Source: Lentimicrobiaceae bacterium
GTDB lineage: Bacteria; Bacteroidota; Bacteroidia; Bacteroidales; F082
Reading direction: 5' to 3'
NCBI GenBank assembly: GCA_015061315.1
Contig: SUWV01000008.1
Span: 1-64,000, forward strand
Length of the DNA stretch: 64,000 nucleotides
Every line of letters starts with the position of its first letter. Position 1 is the first letter of the stretch. Shown here one piece after another: positions 33,675 to 44,000 of the stretch. A program made the position numbers and the translations under genes. The notes below the pieces were generated by a model. That model made no database searches. It was not told the DNA's origin and saw only the letters and a list, made by a program, of their open reading frames with translations.

Positions 33675-35210
33675 ATGAAAAAGAATTTTAACAAAATATT
33701 ATTTATCGCTACGATAGTGCTTTTCGCCATCATATTTATTCAAAGCGTATGGCATCCTATCAATTTCAGACCTTTAGACGGCGCGACGTATAAGAGCGAT
33801 TTTCCTAAGCTGACACTACAAAGTTATAAGGATAATTCGTTTCAACGACAACTCGATAAATATTCGCAGGAGAATTTCGGATTTAGAGAATGGGCTTTTC
33901 GTTTCTATAATCAATATCTTTGGAGCTTCTATCATAAGACTAACGCTAAAATTGTGATGGAAGGTAAAGAAGGTTATCTGTTTGAAAATATTGTCGTTAA
34001 AGATCATTACCAAAGTCTGATGTATGACCATACCGACGACACTGCAGTGATGAAAGCATTGTTCGAGACCGAAGCCCTGCGTTTATGGAAAGTGCAGGAA
34101 CTTCTTAAAGAACACGACATTCACATCTTCGTTAATATGCTGCCCAGCAAAAATGACATCTATCCTGAATATATGCCAGTAAACATCTGCAACGACAAAC
34201 CTGACGGCGTGCATGCCTACGATTATTACAAGCCTCGATTTGAGGAGTTAGGAATCAATCATATCGACAACGTGACTTATTATCAAGATATTAAAGACAA
34301 AGTCGATTATCCTTTGTTTCCAAAAACAGGTACACATTGGACTAATATCGCGGCTTCATACTCCTTCGATTCTATCATAGAATATATGGAGGTCTTAGGA
34401 AACAGAAACCTGCTTAATATCGAATTCAGTGAAAAATATATCGACAAAAACAGACATCCTGACGATGATTTGGAGCAGCTTCTTAATCTTACTTTCCCTA
34501 TAAGACCTAATAAAAATTATTACGTAGATGTAACTACAATCCCTGATTCTACGGCAGTTAGACCAAAACTTATTACTATCGGCGACTCCTTTTTCTGGAC
34601 TATTTCCTACAACATACCTCTCGATGAGATCTTCAACGAATATCCTTATTGGTATTACAACAGCACTATCTATTTCGATAAGAAAAATCATTCTACTAAT
34701 GACATCAATTTCGCACGAGAACTGATGTCTGCCGATTATATCATGCTCAATTATTGCACGGTACAACTTTACGACTTAGGAAGTAAATTCTTACCTAAAG
34801 CCTTGGTTTACTTATGTTATAATGATGAAGAGAGAAACAATAAGATTGAAGAAATCATCAATAATATGAGAAACGATGAAACTTGGTTTAACTCTCTTTC
34901 AGAGAAAGCACAGACACAAAATCAATCGGTTGAGGAAGTGATGCTGAATGATGCTAAATATCTTGTCTATCAACAGCCTGAGTCGGTCTTCGACGACTTG
35001 AAAGGTTATAAACTGCCGACCAACAGAAACGAGTCCTTATTGAATTTTTCCGACCCTAATTCCTTTGAAGGTAAAGTTGAGAGAATCATTGACGATATTT
35101 ATGCCGACCCTAACTGGCTCAACAACATAAAGAAAAAAGCAGAACAAGCAGGTGTCGATTTTGAAACTCAGCTTAGAAATGACGCTATATGGATGCTTAA
35201 TAATAATTAA
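33675..35210 (+). CDS. AlgJ/AlgX-like SGNH acetyltransferase partner with C-terminal repeats
   Basis: Single-pass membrane protein (helix about 8-25) with a periplasmic SGNH-type domain, 511 residues. Catalytic blocks are GTHWTN (His221) and ITIGDSFFW (Ser305), as in AlgX/AlgJ proteins that finish acetyl transfer begun by an AlgI partner, here the gene upstream. The C-terminal part (about 388-511) is not in standard AlgX. It holds two copies of a roughly 42-residue unit (about 390-432 and 467-508) sharing the pattern E-x-I-I, W-[FL]-N, K-A, and L-x-N-D-A. The repeat may bind a partner or the acceptor polymer; I do not recognise it with certainty. Confidence 0.82.
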   Translation: MKKNFNKILFIATIVLFAIIFIQSVWHPINFRPLDGATYKSDFPKLTLQSYKDNSFQRQLDKYSQENFGFREWAFRFYNQYLWSFYHKTNAKIVMEGKEGYLFENIVVKDHYQSLMYDHTDDTAVMKALFETEALRLWKVQELLKEHDIHIFVNMLPSKNDIYPEYMPVNICNDKPDGVHAYDYYKPRFEELGINHIDNVTYYQDIKDKVDYPLFPKTGTHWTNIAASYSFDSIIEYMEVLGNRNLLNIEFSEKYIDKNRHPDDDLEQLLNLTFPIRPNKNYYVDVTTIPDSTAVRPKLITIGDSFFWTISYNIPLDEIFNEYPYWYYNSTIYFDKKNHSTNDINFARELMSADYIMLNYCTVQLYDLGSKFLPKALVYLCYNDEERNNKIEEIINNMRNDETWFNSLSEKAQTQNQSVEEVMLNDAKYLVYQQPESVFDDLKGYKLPTNRNESLLNFSDPNSFEGKVERIIDDIYADPNWLNNIKKKAEQAGVDFETQLRNDAIWMLNNN

Positions 35211-35222
35211 CAAAAATTATCT

Positions 35223-35975
35223 ATGAAGAAAATTACGATATTATTTTTTATTGCAATTTCTTTTTTATCATGTAAAAACGAATATAAACACATCCAGACT
35301 TCGTGTCAGAAAGAATATAAATATCCAAAGTCAAAGCTTTGGAAACACGGCGTTTATTCAAAATGGGAAGCAAAGGAATTGGAAGGTGTTTTCGACGGAT
35401 TGGAAGTCGATGTGATATATTCACCTGAGAAAAATAATATCTATGTCGGTCGTGTCGTTGCCGATACAATCAAAGACCTGCCTCTTGATGAATGGTTCTC
35501 TGTCTTGAACGAACCGAGTAAGACTTATTATTGGATCGACTTTAAAAATCTTTCAAAAGAAAATGCCGATTCTGCTTTTGAAGTTCTAAACCCTTTGGTA
35601 AAAAAATATGGCATTGAAGAAGTTACCTTTGTTGAAAGTCAGGATTTAAAAGCTTTGAAAATAGCGAAGGAAAATGATTATCGCACTATATTATGGGTTG
35701 AAAATCTGCATTATTGGAAGAAAAGATATTTGAAAGATACTATTTTCGTGATGAATAAAATTCGTTCACAGATAGAAGAGCTTCATCCTGATGCGATAAG
35801 CTGCGAATATACCATGTTTCCTCTTCTATGCGACACTTTCCCTGAACAGAATATTCATTTTTGGGACACGCCAAAAGATTATACTCCCGAAAATGTAGAG
35901 TTTACAAAGAAACTGTGCGAAAACGAAAGCGTGAAAGTTGTCCTCGTCGATTATCCTACAGCAGATATATTTTAA
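35223..35975 (+). CDS. Lipoprotein with GDPD/menorin-like TIM-barrel features
   Basis: 250-residue exported lipoprotein (lipobox LSC, Cys17). After the signal, KHGVYSKWEAKELEGVFDGLEVDVIY resembles the first His and the Glu-x-Asp of glycerophosphodiester phosphodiesterase or FAM151/menorin-like barrels, and YYWIDFKNL and VLVDYP resemble later strands. Some usual metal ligands of GDPD are not obvious, so it may be catalytically altered. Third gene of the MBOAT operon and convergent with two LtaS-like genes, which would make a glycerophosphoryl substrate sensible. The family call is tentative. Confidence 0.5.
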   Translation: MKKITILFFIAISFLSCKNEYKHIQTSCQKEYKYPKSKLWKHGVYSKWEAKELEGVFDGLEVDVIYSPEKNNIYVGRVVADTIKDLPLDEWFSVLNEPSKTYYWIDFKNLSKENADSAFEVLNPLVKKYGIEEVTFVESQDLKALKIAKENDYRTILWVENLHYWKKRYLKDTIFVMNKIRSQIEELHPDAISCEYTMFPLLCDTFPEQNIHFWDTPKDYTPENVEFTKKLCENESVKVVLVDYPTADIF

Positions 35976-36018
35976 ACTGAAAGTTTGAAAATCAATAATC
36001 CGAAAACAACTTATTTTC

Positions 36019-38427
36019 TCAGTTTCCTAATATCTTTACGTTAATATTTTTTAACGTAACGCTATGTTCAGGATTCCAAAGATAATCTTTATCAGTAGGT
36101 TTCAGATAAATCTCAAAATTGTTATCTTCAAAATCTTTAACAGAAAATACTTTGGTAAATTCTAACTTTATCGGCTTATTTGGATGATGTTCTTTTCCGA
36201 CAAAATTCTTTGATATATTATCATAATTATTGATTTCCAAATCGTTGTCGTGAGTTAAATTTATTCCTAAGTTTATAAATTGATCTTGCCATACTCTACC
36301 TGTGTAAACGACATCTGCAGTCATAACGATTTTAATTTCATTGAAATGAGAATATATTTTTGTCGAAAGGATTTCAACATTTTTTGGTTTTTTCTCACTT
36401 GGTTTTTCTGCATTTGTCTTACAATAAATAGAATCAAAGACAAAATCCTTTATAACCTTGAAGTTAGCATGAGGAAACAGCGGATTTTTTGTTATTTGAT
36501 TGTTCGTATATGAGTAATTATCGGCATATACAAGAGCATTGAATTTTTCGTTAATATTTTTTATTATTTCCTCGTCATTGACTTCCTCAAGTTGAAGTTT
36601 ATCTTTTACATAAAAAGCTTTTTTCTTGTAATTTTCTGTGGTATAATAATAATTTTCAAAAATTCCGTCAAAGATAGTTCGCGTATATCTTAGGAAACAC
36701 GTTTTCAAGTCGCAATGAAAATCTTTGATAGTATCGAGTTCTTCTCCTACCCAATGTATTTCCGCAGGCGTTGATAAATTATAATTATCTCTTAACAAAG
36801 CGTTTAAGGTAGGAACAATATCGTTATGCGATACGACAGAGTTAAAAAGTTCCGACTTTTTCAACATTGGCGACCAGATAATCAAAGGCACATGAAAAGC
36901 ATCTAAAGGATTGTCGGAGTTTATGTTCAGACTGTGGTCGCCGGTGATGACAAAGATATAATTTCCATCATTGTAAAATTCTGAATATCTTTTAACAAAA
37001 TGCTGTATTGCTTCGTCACCATATATTGTTGCAGCAAGATGACCAATAATTTCATTCATCTTATTTTGCTCTTCTTCAGGCAGTGTCGCAATAATTTCTC
37101 GTGCTCTTTCATAATAAGCCTCTGCTCTTTCTTTATCGTTAAGTCTCAATCTGTTATCATGCTGCGACACCGTCATAAATAAATCGAAATACGATTTATT
37201 TATATCACGTTGCTCTATGATACTCATACTTTTATCAAACATCGGCTTGTCTTGATACCCCCAGTAAGTATAGTCGAGATATTTATTTTCTTTCTTTTTT
37301 TGGTCTTCTAACAACGGAGCCAAGAAATCTATTTTTTGTGAGACTAAATAATCATAGACTTTATCGAAAGAATATTCTCCTGCATAGAAAGCGCTTGTAT
37401 TGTAGTCGTTGTCTTTCAATACGCTGAATAAAGAATTATATTCTGGAATATCTCCGAACTGAAAGCCTTTTGTCCCATGAGGCACAGAACCTGTGATGGC
37501 TGGAACAGCACCGAAACTGCGTGGTGTAGTCGATAAACAATTGGTCCACAACAACGATTGTTTCGACAGAGAATCTAAAAAAGGAGTGAAAGTATATCCG
37601 TAATCATTAACTCCAAACAAATCAGCTCCCAAAGATTCAACGACAATAACAACGACATTAGGTTTCTCATCTGATGTTATAAAATATGGACCTAATACAT
37701 TATCAATATTATCAACCCGTTCTAAAGGATATTGATTGTCTGTTATTTCTCTTTCTGGAAATATAGCCCTATACTGCTTTATCTTATCTTCGTCATATTC
37801 TAATTTTGATAAAACAACGTCTACATCTTCATCGTTTTTTTCTATAAAACAGGAATAAAAACAATACCAAATCTTATTGACAGCATTCACATTCTGGTTC
37901 GGCTTCAAGGTAAAAAATAAAGGAATAGAAATAAACATTAAAATAATTAATGCCGAACTTTGAACTTTAGATTCTGAACTTTTAACTTTATTTATCTTCA
38001 ATGAAGCAAAAATAAATCCTATAATAAATAATATCGCCGCAGCTATCATCCAGAAATTCAATACGCTTTTAACGGTAGTGATAGTTTCCCATAAAGGTCT
38101 TTCTATCAATTCGCGACCCATTATCAAACCCGTTGAATTATGATAGAAAATCAGACTTATCTCTGAAATAATAATTATTGAAAACAAAATCGAACTGAGA
38201 TAAAAAGCCGCTTTCTTTGAAAAAATTGAAATTATGTTAAAAATAATAAAGATACATAAACATAAAAACAATGACGCAACAAGATTACCATAAATCAATT
38301 CTACGACATAACTCATTCTTATTGAACCCGATGCAAAAAGTTCAAAAAATTTAACACAAAACAATAATACTATAAAACATATTGATGTTGTAAAGAATGA
38401 CTTTATTATTTCTAAATATTTTTTCAT
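36019..38427 (-). CDS. LtaS/MdoB-like membrane sulfatase-fold phosphoglycerol transferase 1
   Basis: Inner-membrane enzyme of 802 residues. Five N-terminal helices (to about 175) precede an extracytoplasmic alkaline-phosphatase fold. PNVVVIVVESLG (metal ligand Glu264), CLSTTPRSFG (nucleophile Thr300 or Thr301), VITGDHSLN and FHVPLIIWSP are the LtaS/MdoB/EptA-type blocks. Members transfer phosphoglycerol or phosphoethanolamine to lipids or glycans, or hydrolyse phosphodiesters. A small segment, KVKSSESKVQSS (about 147-158), lies between helices 4 and 5. It is encoded by GAACTTT-type repeats at 37955-37990 and is longer than the same loop of the paralogue upstream. It follows that paralogue by 6 nt. 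About 150 C-terminal residues form an extra beta-rich domain. Confidence 0.88.
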   Translation of the reverse strand: MKKYLEIIKSFFTTSICFIVLLFCVKFFELFASGSIRMSYVVELIYGNLVASLFLCLCIFIIFNIISIFSKKAAFYLSSILFSIIIISEISLIFYHNSTGLIMGRELIERPLWETITTVKSVLNFWMIAAAILFIIGFIFASLKINKVKSSESKVQSSALIILMFISIPLFFTLKPNQNVNAVNKIWYCFYSCFIEKNDEDVDVVLSKLEYDEDKIKQYRAIFPEREITDNQYPLERVDNIDNVLGPYFITSDEKPNVVVIVVESLGADLFGVNDYGYTFTPFLDSLSKQSLLWTNCLSTTPRSFGAVPAITGSVPHGTKGFQFGDIPEYNSLFSVLKDNDYNTSAFYAGEYSFDKVYDYLVSQKIDFLAPLLEDQKKKENKYLDYTYWGYQDKPMFDKSMSIIEQRDINKSYFDLFMTVSQHDNRLRLNDKERAEAYYERAREIIATLPEEEQNKMNEIIGHLAATIYGDEAIQHFVKRYSEFYNDGNYIFVITGDHSLNINSDNPLDAFHVPLIIWSPMLKKSELFNSVVSHNDIVPTLNALLRDNYNLSTPAEIHWVGEELDTIKDFHCDLKTCFLRYTRTIFDGIFENYYYTTENYKKKAFYVKDKLQLEEVNDEEIIKNINEKFNALVYADNYSYTNNQITKNPLFPHANFKVIKDFVFDSIYCKTNAEKPSEKKPKNVEILSTKIYSHFNEIKIVMTADVVYTGRVWQDQFINLGINLTHDNDLEINNYDNISKNFVGKEHHPNKPIKLEFTKVFSVKDFEDNNFEIYLKPTDKDYLWNPEHSVTLKNINVKILGN

Positions 38428-38433
38428 AATTAA

Positions 38434-40881
38434 TTATTTGCTGGCTTTGATAAGTATATTAACATTATCAAACATCATTCTGTCTTGTGATGTGTTTCTT
38501 AAATAAATTTTTAATTTTTCACCTTTGTAATTGTCATTCTTTGAGATGAGAATCCTGTTGGCGAAATGTTCTAATTTGCCTGTATTAAGACTTTCGTTTT
38601 GAGGAGAAACAAGTGGAACCGCTTGATAAAAATCGCCGACATTATAAATCAAAATAGGTAGTTTGTTGTCTGTAAACGATTGTAAATCAAATGATACAGA
38701 AACAATTAGTTGGGTAAAGTCTTTGTCGATTTCCAAATACGGATACAATGAAATGTATTCTTCGTTTTCGTCAAAATAAACAAATTTGTTACCGAGCGAA
38801 TCGACGGTTAAATAATCATATATTTTATCAGATTTATTGTCGAAATCGAAATGATATTCAGCGATGTCGATAAAATTAGCGTCTTTTTCGCTATTTAAGA
38901 AATTATTCTCGAGAGCGTATGCGCTTATGAGATTATAGTCGTCGAGTTCTTTTTTCAATTTTTGATGTAAATCTGCATTATCTACTAAAGTAAGACGTAA
39001 GTCGCTGTCTATCTTGAACAATTTACTTCTACAAAGGAAATATTCACCATTAAGATAGTCAACAACATCACGATTGTTAAGCATAAAAGCCTGTATTACA
39101 TCACTCCTAAATTCTTTCACTGTATCTAAAGATTTCCCAATCCAATGACAATATTCATCTGTTTGATAATCATAGTTATTAGAAAGATAAGCGTTGATTG
39201 TCGGTGTTATATCATAATGAGATACGACAGCATTCATTTGTTTATTTTCTTTAAGTAATGGCGAATAAATCAGGAGAGGCACGTTGAAAGAACGCAGCAC
39301 GTTGCCAGTATTCAGCATTCCCATTCTATGGTCGCCAGTGATGACAAAAATCGTGTTGTCGTATTTATCCATCTTCTTGTATGAATTGATGAGATTCTTA
39401 ACGCATTCATCCATATATAGATAACAAGCAAAGACATTGAGATTTTTTAGAATCGCGTTTTTCTCGGTCTTACTTACCGATGTGTTTTTTTCAATAAAAT
39501 CTTTCGCCATCAGCTCGTATTTATCCTGATTTTCCAAAATTATAAATGGCTCATGTGTGCTTAAAGTCATTATAATATCAACGAAAGGTTTGTCATTATT
39601 AGTTGATTTTCTATCATTTATGACAATGTCAAACAATTCTTTGTCATCTAATCCCCATCTGTGATTTTCGCGCATCAGATTATATATATCTTCGTCAATA
39701 TTTTCTTGTTTAGGAATGAAGATGTTTTCTATATCATTAACATTCAAGAAATTATCGTATCTGTCAATATCACGGTAACATCCGTAATAATATGAAATAT
39801 CGTAATTATTTTTCTTAAAATCTTTTAACAAAGAATTATGTGGAGGAATGCTGAAATGACGGTGCGCGAAGCCATTTTTACCATGTGGCGTGGATGCAAA
39901 AATTGCAGGCAAGACTCCAAAAGTCCTTTCTGTGGTTGCCAGACAATTTTTCCAATAGAGGCTTTCATTCTTCAGACTGTCGATAAACGGGGTAAAAGAA
40001 ATTGTTGGGTTTTCGACACCTGTGAGACATTGTCCAAAACTTTCTACAATTATAAATACGAAGTTCGGTTGCTTGTTATCTTCTGTCTTATTTAAAAACG
40101 TGCCTATAACATCTTGATAGTCAGCTCTTCTGTAAAATGGATAATCTAAATACGGATATTTGAACTGGCTATTCAACTGCTGATATGCTTTAGTGGCTTT
40201 CTCGATGACCTCAAATCCCGACTCTTTATCAACATCTTTCTTGTTAAGGAAATCATAAATCTTGACGTATGAATACGACATCTGATTTGTCGCCAAAATA
40301 AAATCAGCATGATTGTCGGCATAACGTTCTTCTCTTATAATTTTTCCATAATTAAATGATATAGAAACAATTAAAGAAGTGACAAGGATAATATATGCGA
40401 CGATATTATTAATTTTAACCTTATTCCAGAGACGCGATATTATTATGAAAAGTGTTATTGATATTGCAAGATATAATATTGGAATTATTGAGAATGAAGA
40501 AGATGACGACACTGTAGCAATAAGGCTTTCAACAGAATACGCGAAGATAACGTGATCTAAAGGCATCGTCAGATTGCAGAAATATTCCGTTAATAATGTT
40601 GAGATTATTGCGTAAATAAAGATTAATACCTTATAAATTTTGACAGTGGTTTTTGGAAAGAAGTAATAAAAAATTAAGAAAATGAGAGATGACCATGCTA
40701 CGATATGAGATACCAAAAGCAGGTCGTATTTATATCCTAAAAGAATATTAAGGAATTGTGAAGAAACATCAATTCTCGTTGCTGTTTCAATAAAGAAAAT
40801 AATTCGCACAATAAACATCATCAACAATAACAATATGTTGAGATGGATCCATTCCTTTACTCCATTTTTTATTTTTTCCAT
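38434..40881 (-). CDS. LtaS/MdoB-like membrane sulfatase-fold phosphoglycerol transferase 2
   Basis: Paralogue of the gene downstream, 815 residues. Same plan: five hydrophobic segments to about 175, then PNFVFIIVESFG (Glu280), CLATTERTFGVLPAIFASTP (nucleophile Thr316 or Thr317), VITGDHRMG and FNVPLLIYSPLL. A C-terminal beta domain of about 180 residues (SLYPYLEIDKDFTQLIVSVSFD) may bind substrate. Two such enzymes in tandem, next to an AlgI-AlgX pair, suggest stepwise decoration of a surface polymer or lipid. Phosphoglycerol versus phosphoethanolamine cannot be told by eye. Promoter box TACTTTTG on the minus strand at 40934-40941. Confidence 0.88.
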   Translation of the reverse strand: MEKIKNGVKEWIHLNILLLLMMFIVRIIFFIETATRIDVSSQFLNILLGYKYDLLLVSHIVAWSSLIFLIFYYFFPKTTVKIYKVLIFIYAIISTLLTEYFCNLTMPLDHVIFAYSVESLIATVSSSSSFSIIPILYLAISITLFIIISRLWNKVKINNIVAYIILVTSLIVSISFNYGKIIREERYADNHADFILATNQMSYSYVKIYDFLNKKDVDKESGFEVIEKATKAYQQLNSQFKYPYLDYPFYRRADYQDVIGTFLNKTEDNKQPNFVFIIVESFGQCLTGVENPTISFTPFIDSLKNESLYWKNCLATTERTFGVLPAIFASTPHGKNGFAHRHFSIPPHNSLLKDFKKNNYDISYYYGCYRDIDRYDNFLNVNDIENIFIPKQENIDEDIYNLMRENHRWGLDDKELFDIVINDRKSTNNDKPFVDIIMTLSTHEPFIILENQDKYELMAKDFIEKNTSVSKTEKNAILKNLNVFACYLYMDECVKNLINSYKKMDKYDNTIFVITGDHRMGMLNTGNVLRSFNVPLLIYSPLLKENKQMNAVVSHYDITPTINAYLSNNYDYQTDEYCHWIGKSLDTVKEFRSDVIQAFMLNNRDVVDYLNGEYFLCRSKLFKIDSDLRLTLVDNADLHQKLKKELDDYNLISAYALENNFLNSEKDANFIDIAEYHFDFDNKSDKIYDYLTVDSLGNKFVYFDENEEYISLYPYLEIDKDFTQLIVSVSFDLQSFTDNKLPILIYNVGDFYQAVPLVSPQNESLNTGKLEHFANRILISKNDNYKGEKLKIYLRNTSQDRMMFDNVNILIKASK

Positions 40882-40933
40882 ATATGCTTATTGACAAATT
40901 ATCGAAATGATATTGCTTATTAGATTGATAATG

Positions 40934-40941
40934 CAAAAGTA
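40934..40941 (-). promoter_or_regulatory. -7 promoter box for the two sulfatase-fold genes
   Basis: TACTTTTG on the minus strand, about 52 bp before the ATG at 40881. Confidence 0.5.
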
Positions 40942-41044
40942 GGAAAATAATGAATAATGACAACATGTTATAACACCATAATTTATGTTAAAAATTATTA
41001 ACAAAAAAATAAACAAAGCACTATGAATTATCAAATTAAATCAG

Positions 41045-41052
41045 TAAACTTG
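41045..41052 (+). promoter_or_regulatory. Probable promoter box for the giant T9SS gene
   Basis: TAAACTTG, one mismatch to consensus, 27 bp before the ATG at 41080. Confidence 0.4.
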
Positions 41053-41079
41053 CACCGATTTTAAATTATTTTTATTTAT

Positions 41080-44000
41080 ATGAAAAAGATTTTATTTTTT
41101 CTTTTGTCAATGTGCAGCATGATTGCAATGGGACAAATTTCTAATTTTGAGACTACTTCAAAATCTAAGAACAACTTAAGTATTGAACAACTACGCGGAC
41201 ATAGTGCTATGTCCTACGAGCTGATGAGGTATCATGCCAATCAGCCGAAACTACAAGTTTACAAGAGCAAATCAGAGGTTCCTTCCGACAAAGCTGAGGT
41301 TATATTAGAAGCTCATAAGGTATTTGGCGAGTTCGCACAGCTTGGTTTTCAGATGCTCATCGATGCCGATGCCGACTCATACGACAATCTGTTTTATGAA
41401 TGGTCGAGCGCATATTACGATACCTACGACGCTTTTGAATACAAGATTCCTGAGAATGCCGACCCATCGGAAACTTCAACAAATATAGTTTTTGATGATG
41501 CTGTGGCGATACAAATCCCTGCCGGAACTTACGATTTCATGATCTTATGTCCTTTCCCTGGCGATGGTCTTATATTCACAAACGGCGAATATGCAAAAGT
41601 CAATGACTTTGAATTTCAAGGAGGTAACACATATCGCTTCGTAATAGAATATGCTGAAAATGAATATGGTTTTAACGTCGACATGGCTTTCCTTTATGTA
41701 GATATTGACGCTGCCATCACCAACATTATCGTTCCTGCTAACAGCATGGATCTGACCAACAGCGAAGAGATTTCTGTTGAGATTCATAATAGAGGCATTT
41801 CTGCAATTTCTAATTTCAATGTATCCTATCAAATTGATTATGACGAAACTTTTACCGAGACTTATTCCGAGACAATAGAAGCTGGCGAAAAAGCAACTTA
41901 CACTTTCGCAACAAAAGCAGATTTATCTGTTGAAAAACAATATATTATCAATGCTTGGGTCTCTCTCGAAGACGATATGATTAGTTCTAACGACCAAAAG
42001 TCTACAAAATGCAAGCATATCGGCGTGTCTCCACTTCCTTTTACTTACGACTTCTCCGACTACGGCGCAGAAGGTATTGAATCTGACTGGATAGTGGAAG
42101 ATGTGAACGAAGACGACAGCTATTGGCAATATAACGAATGGACTGAAGACGTAAACGGAGGAATGGGCGCCGTAAGTTGCTCTGGCTCATGGGCTGGCGA
42201 CAGAACAGGAAACGACAATTTAATTTCTGCTCCTATACAATTACCCGCAGGAGATGTTCATCTGACATTCTACTCAAGATGTATAAATGGCGATGACGCG
42301 ACAGAATTGTTAGATGTTCGCTACGGTACAACGACCAATGTCGATGAAATGACTATAATTGGGGATTATGCTATCAATCAGAATGAATGGGTGAAACGTA
42401 TCATCAACTTTGAAGTTGAAAATGAAGGAGTATATTATTTCGCTTTCCACGTAAAATCGGTTAATGGAATGAATGTCTTTATCGATGAATTGACGATAGA
42501 CGTTGGCGTGATGGAGGTAAGTCCTCTCCTTGAAATTCAACAAGTTGTTCTTCCTTATTCCAACTGCGACCTCTCCGACGCGAGCCTGATTGGAGCTAAA
42601 ATCAAGAATACAGGCACAGGTCCGACATCAACATTTACAATGACTTATAAAGTAAATGATGGCGTTGTTGTAACAGAAGAATTTGAAGAAATAATACAAC
42701 CTACCGAATCGGCAGTGGTTTATTTCAATACCACGACAGATTTCTCCGAAGTGGGCGAATATGTTGTAGAAGTCACAGCGACAGCTTCAGAAGAGACAGA
42801 AAGTACACTCACCGGAACTGTAAACAATTATGAACCAATATCTAATCTTCCTATAATGACCGACTTTGTAAATAAAGAAAATTATAGTGAATATTGGACA
42901 GAGACAAATGAAATTGCTTGGTTTACAGACGAGTGGACAGGAATGTTCGGTACCGATCAAACAGGAGTTGAAAATGCTCTGATAACACGCTGTTTATATC
43001 TTGAGAACTCAGTGCGTATTAAATTGCAATATTCAAAAGGCGGTTGGGAGACATCGAGAATGTATGTGACGATGGGAAAATCAGGTGACGACATTTCTGA
43101 CTTTGTCAAAGTATATGAAAATGAAAATATCGAAGGCGATACTGAAGTAGAATTCGTTGTAAATATCACAGAAGCTGACAATTATAATTTCGCTATCGTA
43201 AATGAATCAGACGAATATTGCAACTTATATCTCTATACATGTACTATTTCAGAACTTTTACAACATGATTTAAGAGTTGAAGATGTGACATATCCGGCAG
43301 CTCCTTACACACCACAGCTTCAACTGACAGGCGAAGGCGAATATTTTGTAACAGTGACTAATCGCGGAACAGATGAGATGACAAAAGTGAAAGCCGCTCT
43401 TTATGAAGGAGAAACATTGTTAGGAGAAAGTGACTTCAACACAAACATTGCTTCCGATAAAAAAGAAGTCATCACACTAAAAGCCAAACTTCCTGAGAAA
43501 AATATAGGCGATCAAATCAACCTAACCGTCAAAGTTACGGCTTCAGAAGATGATGATTATTCAGAAGATAACACGTTTGAAATCAGGACTATCAACGTAA
43601 CAGAAGATGTTTATGCCACAGAAAACATCGAGGTGATAGAGACTGGAACAGGAAATTGGGGCAGTCAATTGTTCGTAGGAAACATTTACACTCTCACTGT
43701 CAGCGACATCTTGGAGTCAGTGACAATAGGACTTGCACATAGCAGCGCTGAAGATATTGAGATGGCTACCAAACTGATAGGTCTTTCTATTTATGCTATC
43801 GAAGATGAATTAAAACTCGGACAATTGGTTGCGCATACCGAATTTGAACGTGGCTTCGGCGGTTTCACAGAGATAACATTAGATCCTATGAAATTAAGTC
43901 CGGGAATGTATTATTTTGAAGTGCAACAACTCTCGACATATAACATGGGTCTCGCCGTCGATCCTTACGACTTGGAAAATTCATGTTATCAAAGAATTGA

